Positions 33,610 to 42,749 of a stretch of DNA of 64,000 nucleotides are shown here, one piece after another. The stretch covers positions 744,001 to 808,000 of the forward strand of contig CAWGJF010000001.1 in NCBI GenBank assembly GCA_963822905.1. The letters are read 5' to 3'. Positions within the stretch are counted from its first letter, which is position 1. Every line of letters begins with the position of its first letter. The notes beneath the pieces were generated by a model. That model did no database searches. It was given only the letters and a program-made list of their open reading frames with translations, and was not told where the DNA came from. The stretch is from CAWGJF01 sp963822905. Its GTDB lineage: Bacteria > Bacteroidota > Ignavibacteria > Ignavibacteriales > Ignavibacteriaceae. A program made the position numbers and the translations under genes.

Positions 33610-36461
33610 TGTTTATTAACTCTATCTTTTTACCTAAAACATCCTCAGAACAAATTTCCAGTGAAAGCAATCCTTTAAAGTTTGAAGGGTTCTCAACACT
33701 TTTTTCCGATTTATTCAAAGTAAATTTTGAAAATCCTGATAAGGAAACCCTGAAAAAAACTGAGTCTTCTGATTTAGATGAAACTCAGAATAATGCAATT
33801 AGTTTTGTAAATATTTCAGTTTTTGCAAATAAAAATATTCAGAGTGTTAATAAAAACATTTCAGATATTATCTCGGAAGTTCTTATTGGTCCGGGAAACA
33901 ATCTCCTAACTCCTGAAGACAGCATACAAACCAAAGGCGAAAATACTCCCGTTAAGTCGGCCAAAATTTTTGCAGTAAGTAAAGATGAGTTTATAAATGA
34001 AATCAGGAATGTTTTGAAAAATCTTCAACTTAAAAGTGATTCATCTTCCGGCAATACGACTTTAACTATTGAAGCTAATGATAAAGTTATTAATATAAAC
34101 ACGACTTTAAACAATCTTTCAAATATTAATGATCTGCTCCAGGAAAATATGGAAGGCAGTGAAACTTTCAAGCTCTTATTCGAAAGCGATAAAAAAGAAA
34201 TTTCAGTTGAAGTGACACCGGTTACAATTAAATCAAATACTTCGGCAATAGCAAAAAATCTGAAAGAGGTTTTATCTGATTCAATAAATAAGAGCGATGT
34301 AACTTCAAAAGAACTAAATATTGAGAAGAATGGGACTGATATTAAGAATATTATTGAAAATCCTGAAAGGAAAACGAAATCAGAAACCAAAACTGTTTCT
34401 CAAACTGATGGAAGTAAAATTAAGATAACTCATCAGAAACCAACTCTGAACCTGGAAAACACGGCTCAGCGAGAAATCATTGATGATAGGGAAATAACTT
34501 CCTCGTTAAAACAGACTAACACAAATCAAAGCCCGGCTAAAAACCTCAGCAGCAAAAGTGAAATTTTAAATGATTTGTTTCAAAAAACAGAAATTAAAGA
34601 AATTATTATTGGAACAAATAAGAATTTAAAAGTTAACAACATTAAGCAGTCTGTTGATTCACAAAATTTGAATGAGCTGGCAGAACAAAAAACTGATTCG
34701 CCGAAAATTAAACCTTCGGTTATACAGAATGCAGATACTGAGAAACTAAATCCAGAATTCATTATGAAACCTGTTCTGAAAGTGATCAGTGAAAAAGAGA
34801 AGATTCAGCAGGAAATATTTAAGCCGGTTGAAAGCGAAACGAAAAGTGAAATAGATCCAGAGACTAAATATAAAAGTGCGTTAAAGGTGAAGCCAAATGA
34901 TATTAGTAAAGAAACACAAAAGGTTTTGACAAAGACTGAATTTGAGCTTCAGGATACTAAAGTGAATAAAATTTTAACAAAACCAGATATTTCTAAGGAA
35001 TTAAAAAATAGTACTGGTGATAACATTCTAAAGGACGTTTCATCAACAATTAAGTCTCAACAAACCAACAAAGTTGTCAATCCTTCTTCAGCTACAGTTG
35101 AATTTACTGATAGTGAAATTGATAAATCTCCTGAAATAAAATTATCGACAAAACCAAAAGTGAATATTGAAGAAAAGTTTGTAAAAATTCAGAATGATGT
35201 TGTGAAGGGAGATAAAATATTTGAAAAAGAAAAGACATCAGGTAACCCATTAAATAATAAAGAAACGAAAACACAAACTGAGACAATAAATCAGAAGGTA
35301 ATTTCAAACCCTGAGACTGGTGAAGAAAATGAAATTTTAATTCATCCAAAAGATGAAAAGAAAACCTTTGTTCAGGAAAATGACCAGCAGAATTTAGAAA
35401 AAGTATCTTCCGAAGTTTCAATTAAGAAACCTGGAAGGATTTCAAATCCTTTAAATAACCAAAAAGAAATTCAGCCCGAAGAAAATGTGCAGATAAGTAA
35501 AACACAAACTGAATCTGATTATACCACAGAAAAACCAAGTAAAAATTTTCATGTTGTTGAGATCGTTTCAGAAGAGGAAATGAAGCTGCACAATCCAAAT
35601 GTGGACAATAAAAAAATAGAAACCCCAAAATCTTCAACCATTGAAGAACTGACGGATGTTCCAAAGAGTGATCAACTAAATCCGAAATCAGAAAAGCAGG
35701 TTTGGGTTAAAGTTGTTGTTGAAGAACGGGAAACAGGGCAAAAAAAAGTAATTGAAAATGTAAGGCAGGAAACAAAACCAGCTAAATCTGAAATGATTGA
35801 CAACAATAAAAATGATTCATTGCAAAACCAGTTGAAAGATTCTCACGATACGCCAAAAGAAGACCAACTTCCAACTGCCAAAAGCAAAACTGATTTTAAT
35901 TCAGAGATAAAACAGGAATTTCAGAAACAACCGGTTGAAAATAATAATCATCAGAATGTTAAAACTGAAATTCCGGCGGGAACAGTTCAGTTAAAACAGT
36001 TAATTGTTGAAGATAAAAAACCCATAAACAAATCGTCGCAAGTCATTGAAAGAACAAAAGTATTATCTGCAAATGAGTTATTAAAGGAAGTTTATAAAGT
36101 CTTTGAAACTGGTGAAAAACAGACTGTTGTTCTCAAACTAACTCCGAAAGAATTGGGAGCAATAAAAATTATTCTTGATACAGTCGACAACACATTAAAT
36201 GCAAAAGTTGAAGTGAATAACGAGTCGGTGGGACATTTAATGAAGAGTAATGTAGAAAGTCTGAAGCAGAATCTGTTGCAAAATGGAGTTCAGTTAAATT
36301 CAATTAATATTTCATTTACAAATTCAGATCAGAAGCAGTCTGGCTTAAATCATCAAAAAAGAAGAAATCAAAATTTACGGTTTGAAAACGATATAGAATT
36401 CAATGAAGAAACGATTCTCCCAAAGAGAATGGGATATAATACATACGAATTTTTAGCATAG
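33609..36461 (+). CDS. fliK: FliK, hook-length control protein, unusually long
   Basis: The 950-residue product ends in the FliK C-terminal domain: VVLKLTPKELGAIKIILDTV, AKVEVNNESVGHLMKSNVES and LKQNLLQNGVQLNSINISF. This domain switches export from hook to filament substrates. The 800 residues before it are low in hydrophobic and aromatic residues and rich in Lys, Glu, Thr, Ser and Asn, with recurring KxE and ETKT-like pieces, so they are likely an extended ruler. E. coli FliK has 375 residues. It starts within the stop of the MotE-like gene (TAATG). Confidence 0.87.
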   Translation: MFINSIFLPKTSSEQISSESNPLKFEGFSTLFSDLFKVNFENPDKETLKKTESSDLDETQNNAISFVNISVFANKNIQSVNKNISDIISEVLIGPGNNLLTPEDSIQTKGENTPVKSAKIFAVSKDEFINEIRNVLKNLQLKSDSSSGNTTLTIEANDKVININTTLNNLSNINDLLQENMEGSETFKLLFESDKKEISVEVTPVTIKSNTSAIAKNLKEVLSDSINKSDVTSKELNIEKNGTDIKNIIENPERKTKSETKTVSQTDGSKIKITHQKPTLNLENTAQREIIDDREITSSLKQTNTNQSPAKNLSSKSEILNDLFQKTEIKEIIIGTNKNLKVNNIKQSVDSQNLNELAEQKTDSPKIKPSVIQNADTEKLNPEFIMKPVLKVISEKEKIQQEIFKPVESETKSEIDPETKYKSALKVKPNDISKETQKVLTKTEFELQDTKVNKILTKPDISKELKNSTGDNILKDVSSTIKSQQTNKVVNPSSATVEFTDSEIDKSPEIKLSTKPKVNIEEKFVKIQNDVVKGDKIFEKEKTSGNPLNNKETKTQTETINQKVISNPETGEENEILIHPKDEKKTFVQENDQQNLEKVSSEVSIKKPGRISNPLNNQKEIQPEENVQISKTQTESDYTTEKPSKNFHVVEIVSEEEMKLHNPNVDNKKIETPKSSTIEELTDVPKSDQLNPKSEKQVWVKVVVEERETGQKKVIENVRQETKPAKSEMIDNNKNDSLQNQLKDSHDTPKEDQLPTAKSKTDFNSEIKQEFQKQPVENNNHQNVKTEIPAGTVQLKQLIVEDKKPINKSSQVIERTKVLSANELLKEVYKVFETGEKQTVVLKLTPKELGAIKIILDTVDNTLNAKVEVNNESVGHLMKSNVESLKQNLLQNGVQLNSINISFTNSDQKQSGLNHQKRRNQNLRFENDIEFNEETILPKRMGYNTYEFLA

Positions 36462-36470
36462 GAGATTAAA

Positions 36471-37154
36471 ATGATAAACGGTGTAAACTCAATTGGCAGC
36501 GCACTTTACTCATCCGGAACAAGTGATAATTCGGTAATGGGTAAAGATGATTTCCTTCAGTTAATGTTGACTCAATTAAAAAACCAGGACCCGCTTAACC
36601 CGATGGAGGGAACCGAATTTGCCGCTCAGCTTGCTCAATTTACTTCTCTAGAACAATTGATGAATCTGAATGATGCAATGGATACCAGCATAAATGCAAA
36701 TTATTATTTGACTCAATCTATTAATAACACGCTCTCATCAACATTAATTGGTAAATCCGTTAAGCTTAGTGGAAACGGGTTTAAGTACAGCGGACAAGAA
36801 GATGTTACCATGGGTTATAACCTTAGTGGTCCCGCAAGTTCTGTAAATGTAAAAGTTTATAATTCCGCAGGCCAATTGGTTAAAACGATTGAAAATGCAC
36901 CCGGGAGTTCAGGAGACAATAAACTTGTTTGGGATTTTACCGATAATGATGGTGATACTGTTCCTGAAGGCGAATATACTTTTGAAGTTGAAGCAGTAGA
37001 TGGAAATGGTGACTCGATAGCGGCTGATCAATATGTTCTTGGTCTTATTGAAGGTGTTAAGTTCACAGATTATGGAACTACACTTGTGGTAAATGGAACT
37101 GATTATATGCTCTCAGATATTTTAGAAATTTATGATCCACCAACAGGAGGATAA
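36471..37154 (+). CDS. flgD: FlgD, hook cap protein
   Basis: The 227-residue product has the FlgD N-terminal motif KDDFLQLMLTQLKNQDPLNP followed by GTEFAAQLAQFTSLEQL. A C-terminal Ig-like FlgD domain follows, with YNSAGQLVKTIE and WDFTDNDGDTVPEGEYTF. It forms the scaffold at the tip on which FlgE assembles into the hook. It precedes the TIGR02530-type gene by three bases. Confidence 0.94.
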   Translation: MINGVNSIGSALYSSGTSDNSVMGKDDFLQLMLTQLKNQDPLNPMEGTEFAAQLAQFTSLEQLMNLNDAMDTSINANYYLTQSINNTLSSTLIGKSVKLSGNGFKYSGQEDVTMGYNLSGPASSVNVKVYNSAGQLVKTIENAPGSSGDNKLVWDFTDNDGDTVPEGEYTFEVEAVDGNGDSIAADQYVLGLIEGVKFTDYGTTLVVNGTDYMLSDILEIYDPPTGG

Positions 37155-37157
37155 AAG

Positions 37158-37550
37158 ATGCCGGAAATAAATGGAATAAGTGTACCGTTTATTCCTCTGC
37201 ATGGGCAGAATAATGGCACACCAAAAATAAAAGAAGCCGGTGAAAGTTTTGATTCGATCTTTCAGCAGGAACTTGAGAAGATAAAATTTTCTTCTCATGC
37301 TCTTAAAAGATTGGAAGAAAGACAAATCCAGCTAAGCGGTGATGAAATGCATAAAATTAATTCAGCGGTTGAAAAAGCTGAACAAAAAGGTGCCAGGGAT
37401 TCACTTGTAATGATGAATCTGTCTACCGGTCAGGCAGGCTCAACAGCATTCATAGTTAATATTCCAAATAAAACAGTTGTAACCGCTTTACCGGTAGGTG
37501 AAAGTTCTGAAAATGTATTTACGAATATTGACAGCGTAGTTTTTGCTTAA
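37158..37550 (+). CDS. Flagellar operon protein of TIGR02530 type
   Basis: The 130-residue product carries KFSSHALKRLEERQIQLSGD, NSAVEKAEQKGARDSLVMMN, TAFIVNIPNKTVVTAL and ends SENVFTNIDSVVFA. This pattern is known from a small protein found between flgD and flgE in Firmicutes and others and called flagellar operon protein TIGR02530. Its function is not established. The position here, right between hook cap and hook genes, is the same. Confidence 0.85.
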   Translation: MPEINGISVPFIPLHGQNNGTPKIKEAGESFDSIFQQELEKIKFSSHALKRLEERQIQLSGDEMHKINSAVEKAEQKGARDSLVMMNLSTGQAGSTAFIVNIPNKTVVTALPVGESSENVFTNIDSVVFA

Positions 37551-37568
37551 TAAATAATTAATTAACTA

Positions 37569-37620
37569 CGGGCGGGACCTTTTAAGGACGCCCGGTTCGA
37601 CTGACTGACTGATGTCGAAC
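37569..37620 (+). promoter_or_regulatory. Two abutting perfect hairpins before flgE
   Basis: Hairpin 1 pairs CGGGCG (37569-37574) with CGCCCG (37589-37594). Hairpin 2 pairs GTTCGAC (37595-37601) with GTCGAAC (37614-37620) around a loop of GACT repeats. They touch with no base between them and no T run follows, so they are not a normal terminator. They sit 28 bases before the flgE start, whose ribosome site AGGAGG is unusually strong. mRNA processing or protection of the hook message is a possible role. Confidence 0.6.
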
Positions 37621-37647
37621 AACATAACAAAACCTTAGGAGGTTAAA

Positions 37648-39282
37648 ATGTCACTTCTTAATTCTCTTTTCTCCGGAGTATCCGGATTAAAAAATCACCA
37701 GGCAATGATGGATGTTATCAGTAATAACATTGCAAATGTTAATACCATCGGCTATAAAGGTTCCAGAGTTACTTTCAGCGATACCTTTAACAAAATTCTT
37801 CGTTACGGCTCAAACCCATCAGATTCATCCGGTGGAACAAACACTTTCCAGATCGGACTAGGAATGAAAATGAATTCAGTTGACAGAAACTGGACCCAGG
37901 GAACATTTGAAGGAACTGGTATTGCTACTGATATGGCTTTGCAAGGTAAAGGATTATTTGTTCTTGAAAATAATGGTGAGAGATTCTATTCACGTGCTGG
38001 TGCATTTATTTTTGACGCAGATGGAAGATTAGTTAATTCACAAAATGGCGGTATCGTTCAGGGTAAGGTAGCAAATGAAGAAGGAACAGTTCCTCCTGGA
38101 AACTATCTTGAAGATATAATCATTGATACAAACTTAAGATTGCCTGCAGTTGCAACAACTGACATATCCTGGGGAGGCAACCTCGATAGTTCATCCAGTA
38201 TTACGAGATCTGAAAATTATACTGAAACCGGAAATCTAAACTCGGCTATGCTGGTTGGCGATACAGTTAATGATTCAAATACAATTTATAATGAGAATGG
38301 TGATGAATTTACTTTCGATGTATCATACACTAAAACGGCTGCAGACACTTATGATATGACTTATCAGCTTACTGATTCGGATGGTAATATTGTTACCGGT
38401 CCGACAACAGCATCTGTAGTTTTTGATCCTGCAACAGGCGAGATGTTAACTATAGGTGGAAACCCGGCAGCTCCAATAAATATTGTAGACGCTACTTTAG
38501 GAATTAACTATTCATTTGATCCGACTGAAGTAACACAAACAGCAAACACTAATTCATTAGCATCTACTGTTGATGATAACCGCGATCCTTCTATAGTAAC
38601 AGGTTCGGTAACAATATTCGATTCATTAGGTTCACCACATACTTTAACATTAAGATTTACAAAGACATCAGATAACAACTGGAACTGGCAGTGTAGCGTA
38701 CCTGCAGCAAGCGGTTCATTAACAGGAAATTCAGGAACGATTTCTTTTAACCCTGATGGATCAATCTCTGCAATATCTCCTAATCCTCCTGTAGTTAATT
38801 TTACACCAAGCAACGGTGCAAGTTCTCAGAATATCGTACTCGATCTTGGAGATAACTTCTCGGGTGTTACTCAAACTTCATCAAGCTCGGTTGTTTCTGC
38901 ATTATCACAGAATGGATCATCCGCAGCAACATTATCGAACATTAACGTTGATAAATACGGATATATAGTCGGTGTATTTTCAAACGGACAATCAAGACCA
39001 TTAGCACAGGTTCTTCTTGCAACATTCCCGAACCTTAATGGTTTGATAAGTGTCGGAGAAAATATGTTTACAGTTTCCGCAAACACTGGCGATCCTTTAA
39101 TTGGAGCAGCCGGAGAATCAACAGGAACAACAATTCAGTCTGGCGCTCTTGAACAATCAAATGTTGATCTATCTGAAGAGTTCACACGTATGATAGTTTC
39201 ACAGCGTGGATTCCAGGCAAGTGCACGAGTAGTTACAGTGTCTGATTCATTGTTGCAGGAAATAACAAACTTAGTAAGATAA
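37648..39282 (+). CDS. flgE: FlgE, flagellar hook protein
   Basis: The 544-residue product starts with the axial motif LFSGVSGLKNHQAMMDVISN and NIANVNTIGYKGSR and ends with LSEEFTRMIVSQRGFQASAR plus a C-terminal helix. The middle holds two FlgE-D2-like segments, one with FDVSYTKTAADTYDMTYQL and one with SVTIFDSLGSPHTLTLRF, which makes it longer than E. coli FlgE (402). It forms the universal joint between rod and filament. A strong AGGAGG ribosome site and two hairpins precede it and a terminator follows. Confidence 0.95.
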   Translation: MSLLNSLFSGVSGLKNHQAMMDVISNNIANVNTIGYKGSRVTFSDTFNKILRYGSNPSDSSGGTNTFQIGLGMKMNSVDRNWTQGTFEGTGIATDMALQGKGLFVLENNGERFYSRAGAFIFDADGRLVNSQNGGIVQGKVANEEGTVPPGNYLEDIIIDTNLRLPAVATTDISWGGNLDSSSSITRSENYTETGNLNSAMLVGDTVNDSNTIYNENGDEFTFDVSYTKTAADTYDMTYQLTDSDGNIVTGPTTASVVFDPATGEMLTIGGNPAAPINIVDATLGINYSFDPTEVTQTANTNSLASTVDDNRDPSIVTGSVTIFDSLGSPHTLTLRFTKTSDNNWNWQCSVPAASGSLTGNSGTISFNPDGSISAISPNPPVVNFTPSNGASSQNIVLDLGDNFSGVTQTSSSSVVSALSQNGSSAATLSNINVDKYGYIVGVFSNGQSRPLAQVLLATFPNLNGLISVGENMFTVSANTGDPLIGAAGESTGTTIQSGALEQSNVDLSEEFTRMIVSQRGFQASARVVTVSDSLLQEITNLVR

Positions 39283-39308
39283 TATTCATAATATAGTCCC
39301 CCCTAAAT

Positions 39309-39333
39309 GAGCTGCTTCGGCAGCTCTTTTTTT
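39309..39333 (+). terminator. Rho-independent terminator after flgE
   Basis: A perfect 7-bp stem (39309-39315 with 39320-39326) with a TTCG loop is followed by seven T's. It ends the operon that began at flgB. Confidence 0.93.
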
Positions 39334-39407
39334 CAACCACCTGTTTAATAGTAGCCATTAGGATTCCAATTTTTCTAATTAAAAATGTGATTTATGGGTC
39401 ATTTAGG

Positions 39408-39423
39408 TGGCATATTCGTTGCA
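39408..39423 (+). promoter_or_regulatory. Near-perfect sigma-54 promoter before fliL
   Basis: TGGCATATTCGTTGCA differs from TGGCACRNNNNTTGCW at one defined position. It lies 16 bases before the fliL ATG at 39439 and inside the longer open frame from 39394, so the longer start is unlikely. The predicted RNA start near 39434 would leave a very short leader and place the AGGGGA site upstream of it, a tension worth testing. Confidence 0.65.
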
Positions 39424-39438
39424 TTCAGGGGAATCGTT

Positions 39439-39981
39439 ATGGAAGAAGAAATAAAAAAACAACCAGAAGAAATAATTAAAACCGTTAAAGAAACGACGGG
39501 ATCATCATTTAAACCAAAAGTGCTGATTATCGGTTTGCCGATTTTTATTGTTCAGCTAGCTGCGGTTTATTTTATTACTGCAAACATTCTTTTATCGAAT
39601 GGAGCTTCTAACAACAGCCATAGTTCTGAAGAGACTACAACTGAAGAACCCGCAGATACCACAGCAACAATTTCAGCAAGTGAAGTAATTTATAATCTTG
39701 ACGACATGATTATAAACCCGGCACAGTCAAATGGTAAAATGCTTTTACTTGCCAGCCTTGGGATTTCTGTAGATGGAGAAGCATCTAAAAAAATACTTGG
39801 GGAAAAACAGGTTGTAGTAAAAGATGCAGTTATAACTGTTCTGACCGGGAAAAATGTTGAACAACTAAACAACATAGCTTTCAGGGATACGATCAAATCA
39901 GAAATAATCAGTTCTCTTGGTTCTTTGATTCCTGAAGCAGGAATTAATAATATCTATTTCAGCAAATTTATAATTCAATAA
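39439..39981 (+). CDS. fliL: FliL, basal-body associated membrane protein
   Basis: The 180-residue product has a short cytoplasmic N-terminus, one membrane helix (IIGLPIFIVQLAAVYFITA) and a periplasmic FliL domain with YNLDDMIINPA, GKMLLLASLGISVDGE and IKSEIISSLGSLI. FliL forms rings around stators and supports torque. The start at 39439 is chosen over 39394 because a sigma-54 promoter lies between them. It leads the fliL-flhG operon and is followed one base later by fliM. Confidence 0.9.
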   Translation: MEEEIKKQPEEIIKTVKETTGSSFKPKVLIIGLPIFIVQLAAVYFITANILLSNGASNNSHSSEETTTEEPADTTATISASEVIYNLDDMIINPAQSNGKMLLLASLGISVDGEASKKILGEKQVVVKDAVITVLTGKNVEQLNNIAFRDTIKSEIISSLGSLIPEAGINNIYFSKFIIQ

Positions 39982-39982
39982 A

Positions 39983-40957
39983 ATGTCCGAAGTTTTATCA
40001 CAACAAGAAATTGATCAACTGCTGCAAAGCGGTGGTGAACCGGTTCTTCAGATTGAACCTGAAGAGGAAATACTTCCTTATGATTTCAGACTGCCCAACC
40101 GGATTTCCAAAACTCAGTTAAGAACAATCAGGAATATTCACGAAAACTTTGCGGAAAGTTTCAGTTCTTATCTTGTCACCAAGTTGCAGACTGTCGTTAA
40201 TATAAAAGTAAATACAATTGATCAGATTTATTATTCAGAATATGTTTTATCTGTTCCTAACCCTGCGTGTCTATATACTTTCCAGATAAAGCATACAGAT
40301 ATAAAAGGAATCCTGGAATTGAGTTCTGATCTTGCGCTTACTTTGGTTGACAGGCTGCTTGGAGGAAATGGTTCCGGCAAAAAACAAACCAACACTATAA
40401 CAATGATTGAACAGCATGTTCTTATTTCAATTGTTGAAAAAATTATGTTGGATCTGAAAAAAACCTGGCAGATAATTGACACAATGGATTTTGTTATGGA
40501 AAGATTTGAACCGGATGTGGATTTTGTTCAGCTTACTTCGCCAAACGAATCAGTTCTGCTTGTTACTTTCGAGTTTTCATTCGGTGATGAAACTTATATG
40601 ATGAATTTGTGTTTCGCTACTTTTGCTTTTGATTCAATACTAGCAAAAATGTCCTCACAAAAACTTTCCTCAGTCAGACCGAACAAAAAACAAGGTAGAT
40701 CAAATAGAGAATTAATCAGTTACCAGTTAAACCGTGCATTGCTCCCTTTAACAGTTGAAATGGGTGAATCGACAATTACTATTGAGGAACTTGAGAATTT
40801 GAAAAAGGGTGATGTGATAGTCTTAAAAAATAAAATTCATGATGAACACGTTGTACGCGTTCATGATAAAATTATCGGCTATGGACATCCCGGTCTTTCA
40901 AATAATCATAAAGCAGTTAAAATTACTAAAAGTTTAATAACCAATAATACTTTCTAA
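39983..40957 (+). CDS. fliM: FliM, motor switch protein
   Basis: The 324-residue product begins MSEVLSQQEIDQLLQSGGE, the CheY-P-binding peptide of FliM, then has the CheC-like middle domain (YDFRLPNRISKTQLRTIRNI, then HENFAESFS) and a C-terminal SpoA domain (LPLTVEMGESTITIEELENL). It is the C-ring subunit that receives the chemotaxis signal. It is followed by fliN after 12 bases. Confidence 0.95.
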   Translation: MSEVLSQQEIDQLLQSGGEPVLQIEPEEEILPYDFRLPNRISKTQLRTIRNIHENFAESFSSYLVTKLQTVVNIKVNTIDQIYYSEYVLSVPNPACLYTFQIKHTDIKGILELSSDLALTLVDRLLGGNGSGKKQTNTITMIEQHVLISIVEKIMLDLKKTWQIIDTMDFVMERFEPDVDFVQLTSPNESVLLVTFEFSFGDETYMMNLCFATFAFDSILAKMSSQKLSSVRPNKKQGRSNRELISYQLNRALLPLTVEMGESTITIEELENLKKGDVIVLKNKIHDEHVVRVHDKIIGYGHPGLSNNHKAVKITKSLITNNTF

Positions 40958-40969
40958 GGATTTTCAGGA

Positions 40970-41383
40970 ATGGAAGAAGAAGTAAAACAGTCGCAACAAA
41001 ATAATCAGAACCAGGTTGAAGATGAACCGGACAATAATATAAATACTAATCAGGGAAGCAGTAAGATTAGTCAGGTTGAATTACCAGAATTTGAAGAATC
41101 AAAATTCAACGGTAGTGATTCACTTGAAAAGTTGAGCTTCTTAAAGGATCTCCAACTTAGCATCTACATAGAGCTTGGCAGAACACAGATGCAAATAAAA
41201 GATATCCTGGAACTTGAACGGGGTTACGTTATTGAGCTTGATAAGCTCGCGAGTGAACCTGTAGATATTTATGTGAATAACAAAAAAATAGCAGAAGGTG
41301 AAGTTGTAGTAATTGATAAACACTTCGGTATCAGGATAGTAAATCTTGTTGATGTGTCAAACCGCCTAAAAGGAATTTCCTGA
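40970..41383 (+). CDS. fliN: FliN, motor switch protein
   Basis: The 137-residue product has a disordered Gln/Asn/Glu-rich N-terminal half and a C-terminal SpoA domain with LSIYIELGRTQMQIKDILEL, EPVDIYVNNKKIAEGEVVVI and FGIRIVNLVD. FliN forms the base of the C-ring and anchors FliH-FliI. It ends in TGATG with the fliO start. Confidence 0.94.
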   Translation: MEEEVKQSQQNNQNQVEDEPDNNINTNQGSSKISQVELPEFEESKFNGSDSLEKLSFLKDLQLSIYIELGRTQMQIKDILELERGYVIELDKLASEPVDIYVNNKKIAEGEVVVIDKHFGIRIVNLVDVSNRLKGIS

Positions 41384-41715
41384 TGTCTCTTCTCGACGCG
41401 TTTAAATTATTCCTTCCATTAATCCTTATTTGTGGATTACTCTATGGGCTATTACTCTTCGTTAAAAGATTCTCATTCAAAAAAGGGAAAAGCTCTTCTT
41501 TGAATATTAAAGTTGTCAATAACCAGATGATTATGCCCAAGAAGTTTATTTCAGTTGTACAGGTTAGTGATAAACTGTTGGTACTTGGAATCAGTGAAGG
41601 TAATATTACCTTACTTAAGGAGATCCAGGCAGAGAATGTTGAGATTAATGAAGACACAAACTCAGAACCAAAGCAGCAGTTTGTTAATATCTTCAGAAAG
41701 TTTCTTCCAAGATGA
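41383..41715 (+). CDS. fliO: FliO, export gate assembly protein
   Basis: The 110-residue product has one N-terminal membrane helix (LFLPLILICGLLYGLLLF), then a small beta domain with MIMPKKFISVVQVSDKLLVL and GISEGNITLLKEI, matching FliO. FliO helps assemble the FliP-FliR core. It overlaps fliN and fliP by one and four bases. Confidence 0.85.
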   Translation: MSLLDAFKLFLPLILICGLLYGLLLFVKRFSFKKGKSSSLNIKVVNNQMIMPKKFISVVQVSDKLLVLGISEGNITLLKEIQAENVEINEDTNSEPKQQFVNIFRKFLPR

Positions 41716-42476
41716 AAACCCGTATATCATATTTAATTATAATATTGATTTTTATTTTTTCGGTTAATGCACTTGCCCAGCAAACGCATAGCCTATCTTT
41801 TCCGCTTCCCAAAGTTGATGTACAGGTTGGAACATCAAAAGATGCGAATGATGTATCCGTAACCTTGCAAATCTTGTTGTTGATGACCGTGCTTGCACTG
41901 GCGCCATCAATAATGATTATGACAACATCTTACTTGAGAATTATTATTGTATTCCATTTTCTTAAAAGTGCTCTTGGAACACAACAAATGCCCCCCGGAC
42001 AATTGTTAGCCGGTGTTGCTCTTTTCATTACCTTTTTTGTGATGGCGCCAACCTGGAACAAAGTTAACCAGGATGCCTTGAAACCCTTGATGGATGGGAA
42101 AATAACTGTTGAGGAAGCATATGATAAAGGAATAGAACCGGTAAGAGAATTTATGTTTCGTAATGTGAGAAACGAAGACCTTGAACTGTTTGTATCATTG
42201 GCCAATATGAGTAGACCGAAAAATCGTGAAGAACTTCCGACTTACATAGTTGTTCCTGCTTTTGTATTAAGTGAGCTGAGAACAGGTTTTATAATTGGGT
42301 TTTTCTTGTTCATTCCATTCCTGATGGTGGATATGATTATATCAAGTGTGCTTATGTCCATGGGTATGATGATGCTTCCACCGATGTTGATCTCACTTCC
42401 ATTTAAAATTTTACTCTTTATCCTGGTGGATGGATGGAATCTTATCGTCGGTTCGATAGTGAGGAGTTTTGGTTAA
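41712..42476 (+). CDS. fliP: FliP, export gate protein
   Basis: The 254-residue product has a signal peptide (YLIIILIFIFSVNALAQ), then the FliP core: MTTSYLRIIIVFHFLKSALG and TQQMPPGQLLAGVALFITFF, a periplasmic loop and VPAFVLSELRTGFIIGFFLF then IPFLMVDMIISSVLMSMGM. Five FliP with FliQ and FliR form the export pore. It starts within the fliO stop (ATGA). Confidence 0.96.
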   Translation: MKTRISYLIIILIFIFSVNALAQQTHSLSFPLPKVDVQVGTSKDANDVSVTLQILLLMTVLALAPSIMIMTTSYLRIIIVFHFLKSALGTQQMPPGQLLAGVALFITFFVMAPTWNKVNQDALKPLMDGKITVEEAYDKGIEPVREFMFRNVRNEDLELFVSLANMSRPKNREELPTYIVVPAFVLSELRTGFIIGFFLFIPFLMVDMIISSVLMSMGMMMLPPMLISLPFKILLFILVDGWNLIVGSIVRSFG

Positions 42477-42746
42477 ATGACTGAAGAGCTTTTAGTAGAA
42501 ATTTTAAAAGAAGCTTTTTTTACTACGTTTATTATCCTGCTTCCAATTCTCGGAGTCGCACTGGTTGTTGGAATTATTATTTCGATTTTTCAGGCAGCAA
42601 CCTCAATTCAGGAAATGACATTAACTTTTGTTCCTAAAATAATTTTTACCGCACTCACAATTGTCATTTTACTTCCCTGGATAATTGACAGGCTTGTTCC
42701 TTTTACAATAAAATATTTTACGATGTTTAACACCCTAATCAGGTAG
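42477..42746 (+). CDS. fliQ: FliQ, export gate protein
   Basis: The 89-residue product has two membrane helices joined by a charged turn, with FQAATSIQEMTLTFVPKIIF, the FliQ signature. It packs around FliP/FliR in the pore. It follows fliP directly. Confidence 0.95.
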   Translation: MTEELLVEILKEAFFTTFIILLPILGVALVVGIIISIFQAATSIQEMTLTFVPKIIFTALTIVILLPWIIDRLVPFTIKYFTMFNTLIR

Positions 42747-42749
42747 AAA

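Noticed and set aside
34025..34390. Minus-strand frames inside fliK
   Set aside because: They are shadows of Lys/Glu/Ser-rich coding sequence; the products are Phe/Leu/Ser-rich with no domain pattern.
39394..39438. Longer fliL start at 39394
   Set aside because: The added residues are not FliL-like and the interval contains a near-perfect sigma-54 promoter.
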